64,000 nt of DNA from Sphaerisporangium sp039871875 (GTDB lineage Bacteria; Actinomycetota; Actinomycetes; Streptosporangiales; Streptosporangiaceae): contig NZ_JBDPMD010000009.1 in NCBI RefSeq assembly GCF_039871875.1, forward strand, positions 124,001-188,000. The letters run 5' to 3'. Shown here piece by piece: positions 31,521 to 40,331 of this stretch (position 1 is the stretch's first letter; each line of letters opens with the position of its first letter). Position numbers and translations under genes: made by a program. The notes under the pieces were generated by a model. That model did no database searches. It was not told where the DNA came from and was given only the letters and a program-made list of their open reading frames with translations.

Positions 31521-32897
31521 TCAGCACTCGATGACGTTGACGGCCAGGCCGCCGCGGCTGGTTTCCTTGTACTTGTCGAGCATGTCGCGGCCGGTGTCAC
31601 GCATGGTCTTGATGGCTTTGTCCAGGGCCACGTAGTGGGTGCCGTCGCCTCTCAGGGCTATGCGGGAGGCGGTTATGGCCTTGATGGACGCCACGGCGTT
31701 GCGTTCTATACAGGGGATCTGGACGAGGCCGCCGATGGGGTCGCAGGTCAGGCCCAGGTTGTGTTCTATGCCGATCTCGGCGGCGTTCTCCACTTGTTCG
31801 GGGGTGCCGCCGAGGACCTCCGTCAGGGCGGCGGCGGCCATAGAGCAGGCCGATCCCACTTCGCCTTGGCAGCCGACCTCGGCGCCGCTGATGGAGGCGT
31901 TCTCCTTGAACAGGACGCCGATGGCGCCGGCGGTCAGGAGGAAGCGGATGGTGGCGTCGTCGCCGGTCTTCGGGGTGAAGTGGTGGTAGTAGGTCAGGAC
32001 GGCGGGGATGATGCCGGCGGCGCCGTTGGTGGGGGCCGTCACCACGCGGCCGCCGGCGGCGTTCTCCTCGTTCACGGCCAGGGCGTACAGAGTGACCCAG
32101 TCCATCGCGTGGAGGGGGTCCTTCTCGGGGGTCTCCGCCTGGAGTTTGCGGTGGAGGCGGTGGGCGCGGCGCTTCACCTTCAGGCCGCCGGGGAGCACGC
32201 CTTCCTTGGTGTAGCCGCGTCTGACCGAGTCGGACATGACCTGCCAGAGGTTCAGGAGACCTGAGCGGATCTCCTCCTCGGTGCGGCCGAAGGCCTTCTC
32301 GTTCTCCAGCATCAGGCCGGAGATGGACAGGCCGGTCTCCTCGCAGCGGTCGAGAAGCTCCTTGGCGGTGGTGAACGGGTGGGGGAGCCGTGTGTCGTCC
32401 GGCTTGATGCGGTCGGCGCCGGTCGCGGACTCGTCCACCACGAAGCCGCCGCCCACGGAGTAGTAGATCTTCTCCCGCAGCGGGTCGTCGTCCTTCGAGT
32501 ACGCGGTGAAGCGCATGCCGTTGGGGTGGTGCGGGAGGGAGATCTTGCGTTCGAAGACGAGGTCCTCGCCCACGGTGAAGGGGACCTCCTGGCGGCCGAA
32601 CAGGGTCACCGTGGCGGACTCGCGCATCGCGGCGAGCTTGGCGTCCACGGTGTCCACGTCGACCAGCTCCGGCTTCTCACCGGACAGGCCGAGGAGTACG
32701 GCCTTGTCGCTGCCGTGGCCCTTGCCGGTGAGGCCGAGGGAGCCGTAGAGGATGACCTGGACCCTGGTGGTCTGCTCAAGCAGCCCGTCCTGGTGCAGGC
32801 CCCGGGCGAACTTGTGCGCCGCCGCCATCGGGCCGCCGGTGTGGGAGCTCGACGGGCCGATGCCGATCTTGAAGAGATCGAAGACGCTGATCGCCAT
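31521..32897 (-). CDS. sdaA: L-serine ammonia-lyase, iron-sulfur, single chain
   Basis: 458 residues. It deaminates L-serine to pyruvate using a 4Fe-4S cluster. Beta domain at the N-terminus (IGIGPSSSHTGGPMAA), alpha domain from about residue 180. Cluster cysteines are expected in GCQGEVGSACS, GLTCDPIGG and VQIPCIERNA. The chain ends in Cys458, typical of this type, where the C-terminal cysteine occupies the active site. It lies 84 bases after gcvH on the same strand, under the glycine riboswitch, and would drain serine formed from glycine. Confidence 0.96.
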   Translation of the reverse strand: MAISVFDLFKIGIGPSSSHTGGPMAAAHKFARGLHQDGLLEQTTRVQVILYGSLGLTGKGHGSDKAVLLGLSGEKPELVDVDTVDAKLAAMRESATVTLFGRQEVPFTVGEDLVFERKISLPHHPNGMRFTAYSKDDDPLREKIYYSVGGGFVVDESATGADRIKPDDTRLPHPFTTAKELLDRCEETGLSISGLMLENEKAFGRTEEEIRSGLLNLWQVMSDSVRRGYTKEGVLPGGLKVKRRAHRLHRKLQAETPEKDPLHAMDWVTLYALAVNEENAAGGRVVTAPTNGAAGIIPAVLTYYHHFTPKTGDDATIRFLLTAGAIGVLFKENASISGAEVGCQGEVGSACSMAAAALTEVLGGTPEQVENAAEIGIEHNLGLTCDPIGGLVQIPCIERNAVASIKAITASRIALRGDGTHYVALDKAIKTMRDTGRDMLDKYKETSRGGLAVNVIEC

Positions 32898-32941
32898 GTG
32901 GTGCGCCCCTTCGGAGCCGGCGGGTGGGGGAATGGGTGGGG

Positions 32942-32966
32942 CCTCGGCCGAAGGGTTCGGCCGAGG
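32942..32966 (-). terminator. 11-bp hairpin between gcvH and sdaA
   Basis: CCTCGGCCGAA pairs perfectly with TTCGGCCGAGG around three bases. It lies in the 84-base gap between gcvH and sdaA and could partly terminate or stabilise the upstream message. There is no T run. Confidence 0.5.
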
Positions 32967-32981
32967 TGGGGGCAGGTCTCG

Positions 32982-33371
32982 TCAGGACTCGGCGGTGGTG
33001 AGGGCGGTGTACTCCTCGGGGGTCAGGAGTTCCTCCGGGTCGCCGGAGACGCGGACGCGGAAGAGCCAGCCATCGCCGTAAGGGTCGGAGTTGATCAGAG
33101 AGGGGTCGTCCACCACGGTCTCGTTGATCTCGACGACCTCGCCGCCCACGGGGGCGTAGATGTCGCTGACGGACTTGGTGGACTCGACCTCGCCTACGGC
33201 GTCGCCGGACTCCAGAGTGCTACCGGCTTCCGGGAGCTGGACGAAGACGACGTCACCGAGGGATTCGGCGGCGTAGGCCGTGATCCCCACGGTCACGACC
33301 AGGCCGTCCTCCACCCCGGCCACCCACTCGTGCTCCTTGGTGTAGCTGAGCTCCTCGGGAATGCTGCTCAC
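32982..33371 (-). CDS. gcvH: Glycine cleavage system H protein
   Basis: 129 residues. The lipoyl lysine is Lys66 in EVESTKSVSDIYAP; flanking residues match the family. It shuttles the aminomethyl group between GcvP and GcvT. The ATG overlaps the gcvT stop by four bases. gcvP is not in the window and must be elsewhere. Confidence 0.96.
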   Translation of the reverse strand: MSSIPEELSYTKEHEWVAGVEDGLVVTVGITAYAAESLGDVVFVQLPEAGSTLESGDAVGEVESTKSVSDIYAPVGGEVVEINETVVDDPSLINSDPYGDGWLFRVRVSGDPEELLTPEEYTALTTAES

Positions 33372-34459
33372 ATGCTCCTCCGGTAAAAAGGCAGGTCAAC
33401 CACGTCGACCGGTTCATGGCTACCACGGATGTCGACCGCCAGGCCGTCGGACACGTCGGTGTCCACGTAGGCCATCGCGATCGGCTTGCCGAGTGACTGG
33501 GACGGCGCGCCGCTGGTGACCTCACCGACGACGGTGCCGTCCCCGCTCAGCACCACGGGATAGCCGTGGCGTGGCACTCGGCGGCCCCGCGCGACCAGGC
33601 CGGTCAGGCGCCGGCGCGGGGGGACGTCCTTGAGCGGGGCGAGCGCGGCGCGACCGACGAAGTCGCCCGGCTTGCCGAACTTCACGACGCGGCCGAGGCC
33701 GGCGTCGAAGGGGGTCAGGCCGGCGTTCAGCTCGTTGCCGTACAGCGGCATGCCTGCCTCCAGGCGCAACGTGTCGCGGGCGGACAGCCCGGCGGGGCGC
33801 AGCCCGTGCGGCTCACCGGCCTTGGCGAGGGCCTCCCAGACGGGTACGGCCTGCTCGGCGGCGACGAACAGCTCGAAGCCGTCCTCCCCGGTGTAGCCGG
33901 TGCGCGCGATGAGGGCCTCGACCCCGGCGACGACGCCGGGGAGGCCCGCGTAGTACTTCAGGCCCGTCAGGTCGGCGTCGGTGAGCGTGGCGAGGATCTC
34001 GGCCGATCGCGGTCCCTGCACGGCGACCAGCGCGTACGCCTCGGAACGGTCGTCCACCTCGGCGTCGAAGCCCGCGGAGCGCGCGGTGAGCTCCGCGGCG
34101 ACCTTGAGGGAGTTGGAGGCGTTGGCCACGACCATGTATTCCCCGCCGGACAGGCGATAGACGATCAGATCGTCCAGAACCCCGCCGTCCGGCGCGCACA
34201 TCATGGTGTACCGGGCCCGGCCGGGCTCCAGAGCGGACAGGTGGCCCACCAGGGCGTGGTCGAGCGCCTCACCCGCCTGCGGCCCCGTGACGAAGATCTC
34301 ACCCATGTGGGAGAGGTCGAACAGCCCCGCGGCCTTGCGTACCGCGTTGTGCTCGGCGGACTCGCTGCCGTAGCGCAGCGGCATCAGCCATCCGGCGAAG
34401 TCGGTGAGCGTCGCGCCGAGGCTCTCGTGCACCTCGCGGAGCGGTGTGGTTCTGGACAT
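33368..34459 (-). CDS. gcvT: Glycine cleavage system aminomethyltransferase T
   Basis: 363 residues. It transfers the methylene unit from H protein to tetrahydrofolate and releases ammonia. HESLGATLTDFAGWLMPLRY is the N-terminal folate-domain start, with ARTGYTGEDGFELF and the C-terminal barrel (LTGLVARGRRVPRHGYPV) further on. GAGGTG lies 6 bases before the ATG. It is first in the gcvT-gcvH-sdaA set behind a tandem glycine riboswitch. Confidence 0.96.
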   Translation of the reverse strand: MSRTTPLREVHESLGATLTDFAGWLMPLRYGSESAEHNAVRKAAGLFDLSHMGEIFVTGPQAGEALDHALVGHLSALEPGRARYTMMCAPDGGVLDDLIVYRLSGGEYMVVANASNSLKVAAELTARSAGFDAEVDDRSEAYALVAVQGPRSAEILATLTDADLTGLKYYAGLPGVVAGVEALIARTGYTGEDGFELFVAAEQAVPVWEALAKAGEPHGLRPAGLSARDTLRLEAGMPLYGNELNAGLTPFDAGLGRVVKFGKPGDFVGRAALAPLKDVPPRRRLTGLVARGRRVPRHGYPVVLSGDGTVVGEVTSGAPSQSLGKPIAMAYVDTDVSDGLAVDIRGSHEPVDVVDLPFYRRSM

Positions 34460-34496
34460 GATCGCACCTCAGGCAGGGTCGGATGAGAGCATCCTC

Positions 34497-34690
34497 CCCC
34501 TCTGTCATCGGTGCCTGAGAGTTTCGCCCGGGTTTTACCGGACTTTCACCTTCGGCGAGGCTCGGAGCGAACGAGCCCTCTTTCCAGAGGCCACCTGACC
34601 CGCACGGTCCTTTGCCTTGTGAGGTTCGTGGGAGGACTTGCTCCTTCAGGGGCCCTGACCGGATGTCAGGGCGCTCTCCCGCACGGGGTC
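34497..34690 (-). ncRNA. Tandem glycine riboswitch upstream of gcvT
   Basis: The minus-strand RNA shows two glycine aptamers. The first has GGGAGAGCGCC, then CACGAACCTCACAAGGCAAA and GGACCG; the second has GCCGAAGGTGAAAGTCCGG and the closing AAACTCTCAGGCA followed by GACAGAG. These are the conserved blocks of the gcvT riboswitch. A GGATG/CATCC stem after the second aptamer may act as the expression platform. It would switch on gcvT-gcvH-sdaA when glycine is high. The 3' edge is about 37 bases before the gcvT start. Confidence 0.93.
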
Positions 34691-34709
34691 ACCGGTGTTC
34701 CGGCTCACC

Positions 34710-35423
34710 CTACCAATGCCGGGCGGGCGCCGCCGAGGCCACCAGGGCGTCGAACAGGGGGCCGTCCGCCGAGGTCTCGGGGTGCCACTGCACACCGAGC
34801 GCGAACGGGTGCCCGGCGAGCTCGACCGCCTCCACGGTGCCGTCCTCGGCGGTGGCGGACACCGTGAGGCCCTCGCCGAGCCGGTCCACCGCCTGGTGGT
34901 GGTAGTGGGCGGCGCCGGCGGGACCGGCGCCGAGCACGTCGGCGAGCGTGCTGCCCGGGGCCACCCGCACCGGCAGCTCCCCGAACTCGCCGGGCGCGGG
35001 CGCGTGGCCCCCGTGGCCGACCACGTCGGGCAGGTGCTGGTGCAGGGTGCCGCCGAGGTGGACGTTGAGCACCTGCATGCCGCGGCAGATGCCGAGCAGC
35101 GGCAGCCCGGCCGCCACCGCCGCGCCGACCAGCGCGAACTCCGCCTCGTCCCGGAAGTCGCGCACGTAGCCGGTCCGCTCGTGCGGCGCCGCGCCGTACC
35201 TGGCCGGGTCCAGGTCGCCGCCGCCGGCCACGATCAGCCCGTCCAGCCGCTCGACCAGCGGCGCCGGGTCCCCGGCGGGCGGCACGATGACGGGCTGCCC
35301 GCCCGCCGCCGCGACCCGCTCGACGTAGTTGTACGGCAGCAGCGCGGCCGTCATGTGCCACACCGTGAAGTCCGCGGGCTCCACGTAGCAGGTGATGCCG
35401 ATGACCGGCCGGTCCGCGCCCAT
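34710..35423 (-). CDS. Gamma-glutamyl-gamma-aminobutyrate hydrolase-like (C26)
   Basis: 237 residues of the class I glutamine amidotransferase-like PuuD family: nucleophile Cys113 in LLGICRGMQ and His in VQWHPETS near residue 217. It would release glutamate from gamma-glutamyl-amino acids at the end of the gamma-glutamylated amine pathway. The start forms TGATG with the SDR stop, so the two are coupled. Last gene of the operon glnA-like, aldehyde dehydrogenase, SDR, hydrolase. Confidence 0.88.
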   Translation of the reverse strand: MGADRPVIGITCYVEPADFTVWHMTAALLPYNYVERVAAAGGQPVIVPPAGDPAPLVERLDGLIVAGGGDLDPARYGAAPHERTGYVRDFRDEAEFALVGAAVAAGLPLLGICRGMQVLNVHLGGTLHQHLPDVVGHGGHAPAPGEFGELPVRVAPGSTLADVLGAGPAGAAHYHHQAVDRLGEGLTVSATAEDGTVEAVELAGHPFALGVQWHPETSADGPLFDALVASAAPARHW

Positions 35424-36187
35424 CAGAGGGGGGTGACGTAGGCGCCGGAGATGCCGCCGTCCACCAGGAACTCGGCCCCGGTGATGAAGCTGGCGTCGTC
35501 CGAGGCGAGGAACGCGACCGCCGCCGCGATCTCGGACGCCTCGGCGAACCGGCCCATCGGCACGTGCACCAGCCGCCGCTGCGCACGCTCGGGGTCCTTG
35601 GCGAACAGTTCCCGCAGCAGCGGCGTGTCCACCGGCCCCGGGCACAGCGCGTTCACCCTGATGCCCTCGCGCGCGAACTGCACGCCGAGCTCCCGCGTCA
35701 TGGACAACACGCCGCCCTTGGAGGCGGTGTAGGAGATCTGCGACGTCGCCGAGCCCATCACCGCGACGAACGACGCGGTGTTGATGATGGACCCCTTGCC
35801 CTGCCGCCGCATGTACGGGATGGCGTGCTTGCAGCACAGGTACACGCTGGTGAGGTTGACCTCCTGCACCCGGCGCCACGCCTCGATGCCGGTGGTGAGG
35901 ATGGAGTCGTCGTCCGGCGGTGAGATGCCCGCGTTGTTGAACGCGACGTCCAGCCGGCCGTACGTCTCGACGGCCGTCTCGAACATGCGGGCGACGTCCT
36001 CCTCGCTGGTGACGTCCGCCCGCACGAACAGCCCGCCCACCTCGTCGGCGATCTTGGCACCTCCTGCCTCGTCGAGGTCGGCGCACACGACCTTGGCGCC
36101 CTCCTCGGCGAAGCGGCGCGCGGTGGCGAGCCCGATGCCTCCCGCCGCCCCGGTGATCACGGCGACGCGGTCCAGCAGACGTTGCAT
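35423..36187 (-). CDS. Short-chain dehydrogenase/reductase
   Basis: 254 residues. NAD(P)-binding motif TGAAGGIG, NNAG at about residue 88, catalytic Ser in NTASF and YTASK with Tyr and Lys. Asp40 in CADLDE favours NAD over NADP. SDRs of this type commonly oxidise hydroxy-acids or 3-oxoacyl esters. Placed inside the amine-catabolic operon it may process an alternative amine or hydroxy intermediate; the exact substrate is unknown. Confidence 0.88.
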   Translation of the reverse strand: MQRLLDRVAVITGAAGGIGLATARRFAEEGAKVVCADLDEAGGAKIADEVGGLFVRADVTSEEDVARMFETAVETYGRLDVAFNNAGISPPDDDSILTTGIEAWRRVQEVNLTSVYLCCKHAIPYMRRQGKGSIINTASFVAVMGSATSQISYTASKGGVLSMTRELGVQFAREGIRVNALCPGPVDTPLLRELFAKDPERAQRRLVHVPMGRFAEASEIAAAVAFLASDDASFITGAEFLVDGGISGAYVTPL

Positions 36188-36207
36188 ATCGGTGCTATCT
36201 CCTGATC

Positions 36208-37551
36208 TCAGTGAGCGATGAAGACGTTCTTGGTCTCGGTGAAGGCGGCCAGCGCGTCCGGCCCGAGCTCACGCCCGAGCCCCGACTCCTTGTAGCCCCC
36301 GAACGGCGTCCAGTACCGCACCGAGGAGTGGGAGTTGACCGACAGGTTCCCCGCCTCGACGGCCCGCGCCACCCGCAGCGCGCGGCCGACGTTCTCGGTC
36401 CAGATGGATCCCGACAGGCCGTACCGCGTGTCGTTGGCGACGCGCACGGCGTGCGCCTCGTCGTCGAACGGCACCACGCTGACCACGGGCCCGAAGATCT
36501 CCTCGGTGAACGCCCGCTCGTCCAGCGTGTCATGCGTCAGCACGGTCGGCGGGAACCAGAACCCCTTGCCGCCTGGGCAGGTGCCCTGGAAGCGCGGCGT
36601 GCCGGTCACGTACGACGCCACCCGCGCGCGGTGCTCGGCGCTGATCAGCGGCCCCATGTCGGTGCCGGGGTCGCGCGGGTCGCCCACGACGACCGCCGCC
36701 ACGGCCCGCTCCAGCCGCTCAAGGAACTCCTCGTACACGGGCCGCTCCACCAGCACCCGCGACCGGGCACAGCAGTCCTGCCCGCTGTTGTCGAACACCG
36801 CCCCCGGCGCGGACGCCGCGGCCCGCTCCAGGTCGGCGTCGGCGAACACGATGTTGGCGCTCTTGCCGCCGAGCTCCAGGGTGACCCGCTTGACCGTGCG
36901 CGCCGCCGTGGCCGCGATCTGCTTGCCCACCTCGGTGGAGCCGGTGAACACGATCTTGCGGACGTCCGGGTGCTCCGCCAGCCGTGCCCCGGCGACCTCC
37001 CCCGCCCCAGGCAGGACCTGGAGCACCCCCTCGGGGAGGCCGGCCTCCAGGGCGAGCTGGGCGAGCCGTAGCGCGGTCAGCGGCGTCCATTCGGCGGGCT
37101 TGACGACGACGGTGTTGCCCGCGGCGAGCGCGGGCGCGGCGCCCCAGGTCATGATGACCATGGGGAAGTTCCACGGCACGATCACGCCGACCACGCCGAG
37201 CGGCTCGTGGAAGGTGAGGTCCACCCCGCCCGGCACCGGGATCTGCCTGCCGTGGTCGCGCTCGGGCGCCCCCGCGTAGAAGTGCAGCACGTCGCGGACG
37301 TTGCCCGCCTCCCACCGCGCGTTGCCGATGGTGTGCCCGGAGTTGGTGAGCTCCAGCTCCGCCAGCTCCTCGGCGTGCCGGTCCACGAGGTCGGCGAAAC
37401 GCCGCAGCAGCCGCGCGCGGTCGCCCGGCGCGACGTCCCGCCAGGCGGGGAACGCGGTTTTGGCCCGTGCCACGGCGCGGTCGGTCTCGCCCCGGTCGGC
37501 GAGCTCGACGTCGGCCAGCACGTCCTCGGTGGCCGGGTTGATGATCTTCAT
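36208..37551 (-). CDS. Aldehyde dehydrogenase, PuuC-like
   Basis: 447 residues. The catalytic cysteine is Cys260 in NSGQDCCARSR and the general base Glu226 in LELGGKS; NAD site GSTEVGK. It is a little shorter at the N-terminus than most (about 480). In this operon it would oxidise gamma-glutamyl-aminoaldehyde. The ATG follows the ligase stop by one base, so translation is coupled. Confidence 0.91.
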   Translation of the reverse strand: MKIINPATEDVLADVELADRGETDRAVARAKTAFPAWRDVAPGDRARLLRRFADLVDRHAEELAELELTNSGHTIGNARWEAGNVRDVLHFYAGAPERDHGRQIPVPGGVDLTFHEPLGVVGVIVPWNFPMVIMTWGAAPALAAGNTVVVKPAEWTPLTALRLAQLALEAGLPEGVLQVLPGAGEVAGARLAEHPDVRKIVFTGSTEVGKQIAATAARTVKRVTLELGGKSANIVFADADLERAAASAPGAVFDNSGQDCCARSRVLVERPVYEEFLERLERAVAAVVVGDPRDPGTDMGPLISAEHRARVASYVTGTPRFQGTCPGGKGFWFPPTVLTHDTLDERAFTEEIFGPVVSVVPFDDEAHAVRVANDTRYGLSGSIWTENVGRALRVARAVEAGNLSVNSHSSVRYWTPFGGYKESGLGRELGPDALAAFTETKNVFIAH

Positions 37552-37552
37552 G

Positions 37553-38899
37553 TCACATCCGCTCGAATCCCCGGAACAACTCCCAGTCGGTGACCGCCGC
37601 GTCGAAGGCGGCCAGCTCCACCCGGGCGTTGTTGGCGTAGTGCTCGACGACCTCCTCGCCCAGCGCGGACTTGGCGATCTTCGAGCCCTGCCACAGCGCC
37701 AGGGCGTCCCGCAGCGTACCCGGCACCCGCTCCGCGCCGGACGAGTAGGCGTTCCCCGGGTATGGCTCCTCCAGCGGCAGCTCGTTGTCGACGCCGTGCA
37801 GGCCGGCCGCGATCAGCGCCGAGACCGCCAGGTACGGGTTGACGTCCCCGCCCGGCACGCGGTTCTCCACCCGCAGCGAGTGGCCGTGCCCGACCAGCCG
37901 CATCGAGCAGGTGCGGTTGTCCACGCCCCACTTGACGGCCGTCGGCGCGAAGCTGCCCTCGACGTACCGCTTGTAGGAGTTGACGTTCGGCGCGTACATC
38001 AGCGTCAGCTCGCGCAGCGCGGCGAGCTGGCCCGCGATGAAGTGCTCACCGACCGGGGACAACCCGTGCGGCCCGTCGCCGGACATCACGGGCCGGCCCT
38101 CGGTGTCGCGCAGCGAGATGTGGATGTGGCAGGAGTTGCCCTCACGCTGGTTCGGCTTGGCCATGAACGTGATCGCCATGCCCTGCTGGGCCGCGATCTC
38201 CTTGGCGCCGTTCTTGTAGATCGTGTGGTTGTCGCAGGTGGTGAGCGCCTCCGCGTACCGGAACGCGATCTCGTGCTGCCCGAGGTTGCACTCGCCCTTG
38301 GCGGACTCGACGTACATGCCCGCGCCCTCCATGCCGAGCCGGATGCGGCGCAGCAGGGGCTCCACGCGGGCGGTGCCGAGCAGGGAGTAGTCCACGTTGT
38401 ACAGGTTCGCCGGGGTGAGGTCGCGGTACGCCTTGGTCCAGGCGCTCTCGTAGCTGTCGTTGTAGACGCAGAACTCCAGCTCGGTGCCCACGTACGCCGC
38501 CCAGCCGCGCTCGGCGAGCCGGGCGATCTGGCCGCGCAGGATCTGCCGCGGCGAGGCGGCCACCCCCGTGCCGTCCTCCCACACGACGTCGGCCATCAGC
38601 AGCGCGGTGCCCTCCTGCCAGGGCACCCGGCGCAGCGTGGACAGGTCGGGCTTCATCACGAAGTCTCCGTACCCGCGGTCCCAGGACGACATGGTGTAAC
38701 CGCCGACGGTGTTCATGTCGATGTCCACGGCGAGGAGGTAGTCGCATCCCTCGGCGGCGTGTTCCAGCACCTCCTCGAGGAAGTAGCGCGCGGCGAGCCG
38801 CTTGCCCTGGAGGCGTCCCTGCATGTCGACGATGGCCAGCAGCACGGTGTCCACCCGTCCGGCGGACACCTCGTCACGCAGTTCGTCGAGGGTGAGCAC
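37553..38899 (-). CDS. Glutamine synthetase-like gamma-glutamylamine ligase (PuuA/GlnA3-like)
   Basis: 448 residues of the GlnA superfamily. Conserved blocks are DIDMNTVGGYTMSSWDRG (beta-grasp), metal site GTELEFCVYND, KGECNLGQHEIAFRY, HIHISL and the NRVPGGDVNPYLA region (usual NRxPxxxxNPY). True GlnA1 hallmarks are altered, and the neighbours are PuuC- and PuuD-like, so it probably glutamylates putrescine, spermidine or another amine. The GTG at 38899 has GGAAGGGAG upstream. A longer frame to 38953 lacks conservation. Confidence 0.88.
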   Translation of the reverse strand: MLTLDELRDEVSAGRVDTVLLAIVDMQGRLQGKRLAARYFLEEVLEHAAEGCDYLLAVDIDMNTVGGYTMSSWDRGYGDFVMKPDLSTLRRVPWQEGTALLMADVVWEDGTGVAASPRQILRGQIARLAERGWAAYVGTELEFCVYNDSYESAWTKAYRDLTPANLYNVDYSLLGTARVEPLLRRIRLGMEGAGMYVESAKGECNLGQHEIAFRYAEALTTCDNHTIYKNGAKEIAAQQGMAITFMAKPNQREGNSCHIHISLRDTEGRPVMSGDGPHGLSPVGEHFIAGQLAALRELTLMYAPNVNSYKRYVEGSFAPTAVKWGVDNRTCSMRLVGHGHSLRVENRVPGGDVNPYLAVSALIAAGLHGVDNELPLEEPYPGNAYSSGAERVPGTLRDALALWQGSKIAKSALGEEVVEHYANNARVELAAFDAAVTDWELFRGFERM

Positions 38900-38919
38900 G
38901 GCGCTCCCTTCCGTCAAAA

Positions 38920-38933
38920 GTCTGGAAACAGAC
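38920..38933. promoter_or_regulatory. Palindrome in the amine-operon divergent region
   Basis: GTCTG, four bases, CAGAC is a perfect inverted repeat, 20 bases before the ligase start. FadR-type regulators bind such short palindromes. ACCATTGGC also occurs twice here (38932-38940 and 39014-39022), the second copy near the -10-like TAATCT (39005-39010) of the regulator gene. Confidence 0.4.
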
Positions 38934-39043
38934 CATTGGCGGCATGCAAGCACCAGCGACGCCTCCTCGTCAACGGTCCGGCGCGTATCTCGTGCGGAAA
39001 GGACTAATCTCGAACCATTGGCAGAGGGATGTGGGGGGACGTG

Positions 39044-39766
39044 ATGGGCGAGCCGCAGCTCGTCGCGCTTCTCGGGCCGGTCCGTGCGGGCAACGCCTTC
39101 GAGGAGACCGTCGAGCGGCTGTTACAGGCGATCAAGCTCGGTGTGGTCGCGCCGGGCCAGAAACTTCCCCCCGAACGCGAACTGGCCGCCCAGCTCGGCA
39201 TCAGCCGTGTCACCCTGCGTGAGGCCATCCGCGCCCTGCAGGAGTCGGGGTACCTCGACGTGCGGCGCGGACGCTACGGCGGCGCGTTCGTCGTCTACCA
39301 GCCCCCGAGGCCCCGGCACGGCGACCTGCGCAGGGCCGTCGCCGAGATGGGGGCGGGGGAACTGGCGGACGCGCTGACCTTCCGCATGGCCGTCGAATGC
39401 GGCGCCGCGCAGGTGCTCGCCACCACCGAGCTCACCGACGACCAGCGAGCACTGCTGCGCCGCCGGCTGGCCGACGTCAACGACGCCGCCCCCGGCGACT
39501 ACCGGCGCATGGACACCGCGTTCCACCTGGCCATCGCCGAACTGACCGGCTCGTCGCTGCTCGCCGCCGCCGCCGCGGACGCCCGCCTGCGCGTCACCGA
39601 CCTGCTGAACGCCATCCCCGTCCTCGGCCCCAACATCGACCACGCCGCCGCCCAGCACGTGGCGATGGTCGACGCCATCCTGTCCGGCGACCCGGAGGCA
39701 GCCCGCCGCGCCGTCGTCGAACACCTGGAAGCCACCGCGTCCCTGCTCCGCGCCTTCCTCGCCTGA
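39044..39766 (+). CDS. FadR/GntR-family regulator with FCD domain
   Basis: About 240 residues. Winged helix-turn-helix with GQKLPPERELAAQLGISRVT near residue 35, followed by an all-helical FCD effector domain (residues ~90-235) with the usual Asp, His metal or ligand positions (MDTAFHLAIAEL and HVAMVDAI). Starts possible at 39029 (ATG), 39041 (GTG) and 39044 (ATG); GGGGGGA best serves the last. It is divergent from the amine-catabolic operon and probably represses it until the amine or its product binds. Confidence 0.88.
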   Translation: MGEPQLVALLGPVRAGNAFEETVERLLQAIKLGVVAPGQKLPPERELAAQLGISRVTLREAIRALQESGYLDVRRGRYGGAFVVYQPPRPRHGDLRRAVAEMGAGELADALTFRMAVECGAAQVLATTELTDDQRALLRRRLADVNDAAPGDYRRMDTAFHLAIAELTGSSLLAAAAADARLRVTDLLNAIPVLGPNIDHAAAQHVAMVDAILSGDPEAARRAVVEHLEATASLLRAFLA

Positions 39767-39831
39767 TGATGCGCATGATTCACGTTTTCCAGGGGAGTGG
39801 AGCAGGGCATTCAACGGAAAGGCGGAGCCCG

Positions 39832-40026
39832 ATGAGTCTGCTGGACAAACTGAGACTGCGGGAACTGAAGGCCAGAGCCAAACGCCACCTCGGCACCACC
39901 ACCGGCAACCGCGAACTGGCCGCCAAGGCCCGCACAGAAGAGGCCGAAGCCAAACTCCTGCGCACCAAAGACGAAATCCTGCATACCGCCAACGAAATCC
40001 GCCGCGACTACGGCATCCGCCGCTAA
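39832..40026 (+). CDS. Small helical basic protein, CsbD-like
   Basis: 64 residues, very rich in Lys, Arg, Glu and Ala, likely one long helix or two. ARAKRHLGTTTGNRELAAKA resembles the CsbD stress-protein pattern (GxxTGNxxL), but similarity is short. GGCGGAG precedes the ATG. Reading continues upstream in an unrelated frame that overlaps the FadR gene. Function unknown. Confidence 0.6.
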   Translation: MSLLDKLRLRELKARAKRHLGTTTGNRELAAKARTEEAEAKLLRTKDEILHTANEIRRDYGIRR

Positions 40027-40060
40027 CCACCCCACCTCCACCCCGGCCGCCGCACGCCTT

Positions 40061-40300
40061 CCGGGAGCCGATCACCTGTAATCGTGTGACGGAGAGCCCT
40101 CCGCGCGCCTCCCGGGGCGGCCGGGAGCCGATGGTCTGTGACGGCGTGACGGTGAGGCCGCCGCGCGCCTCCCGGGGCGGCCGGGAGCCGATGGTCTGTG
40201 ACGGCGTGACGGTGAGGCCGCCGCGCGCCTCCCAGGGCGGCCGGGAGCCGATCACCTGTGACGATGTGACGGTGAGGCCGCCGCGCGCCTCCGGGGACGG
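40061..40300 (+). repeat. Four 60-bp direct tandem repeats
   Basis: Four units, each exactly 60 bases, start at 40061, 40121, 40181 and 40241. Each starts CCGGGAGCCGAT and ends in CCTCCCGGGGCGG or a close variant. Units 2 and 3 differ at one or two bases; units 1 and 4 carry CAC in place of GGT at bases 13-15 and differ at the CTGTGACG block. There are no variable spacers. All frames are open because 60 is a multiple of three, giving a 20-residue repeat in any frame, but no start, codon bias or homologue supports coding. Confidence 0.9.
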
Positions 40301-40331
40301 GCCTCTCCACCCGTCACCATGGCACCTCCTC

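Noticed and set aside
40061..40300. CRISPR array
   Set aside because: Units are contiguous 60-bp repeats with no unique spacers, and no cas genes are nearby.
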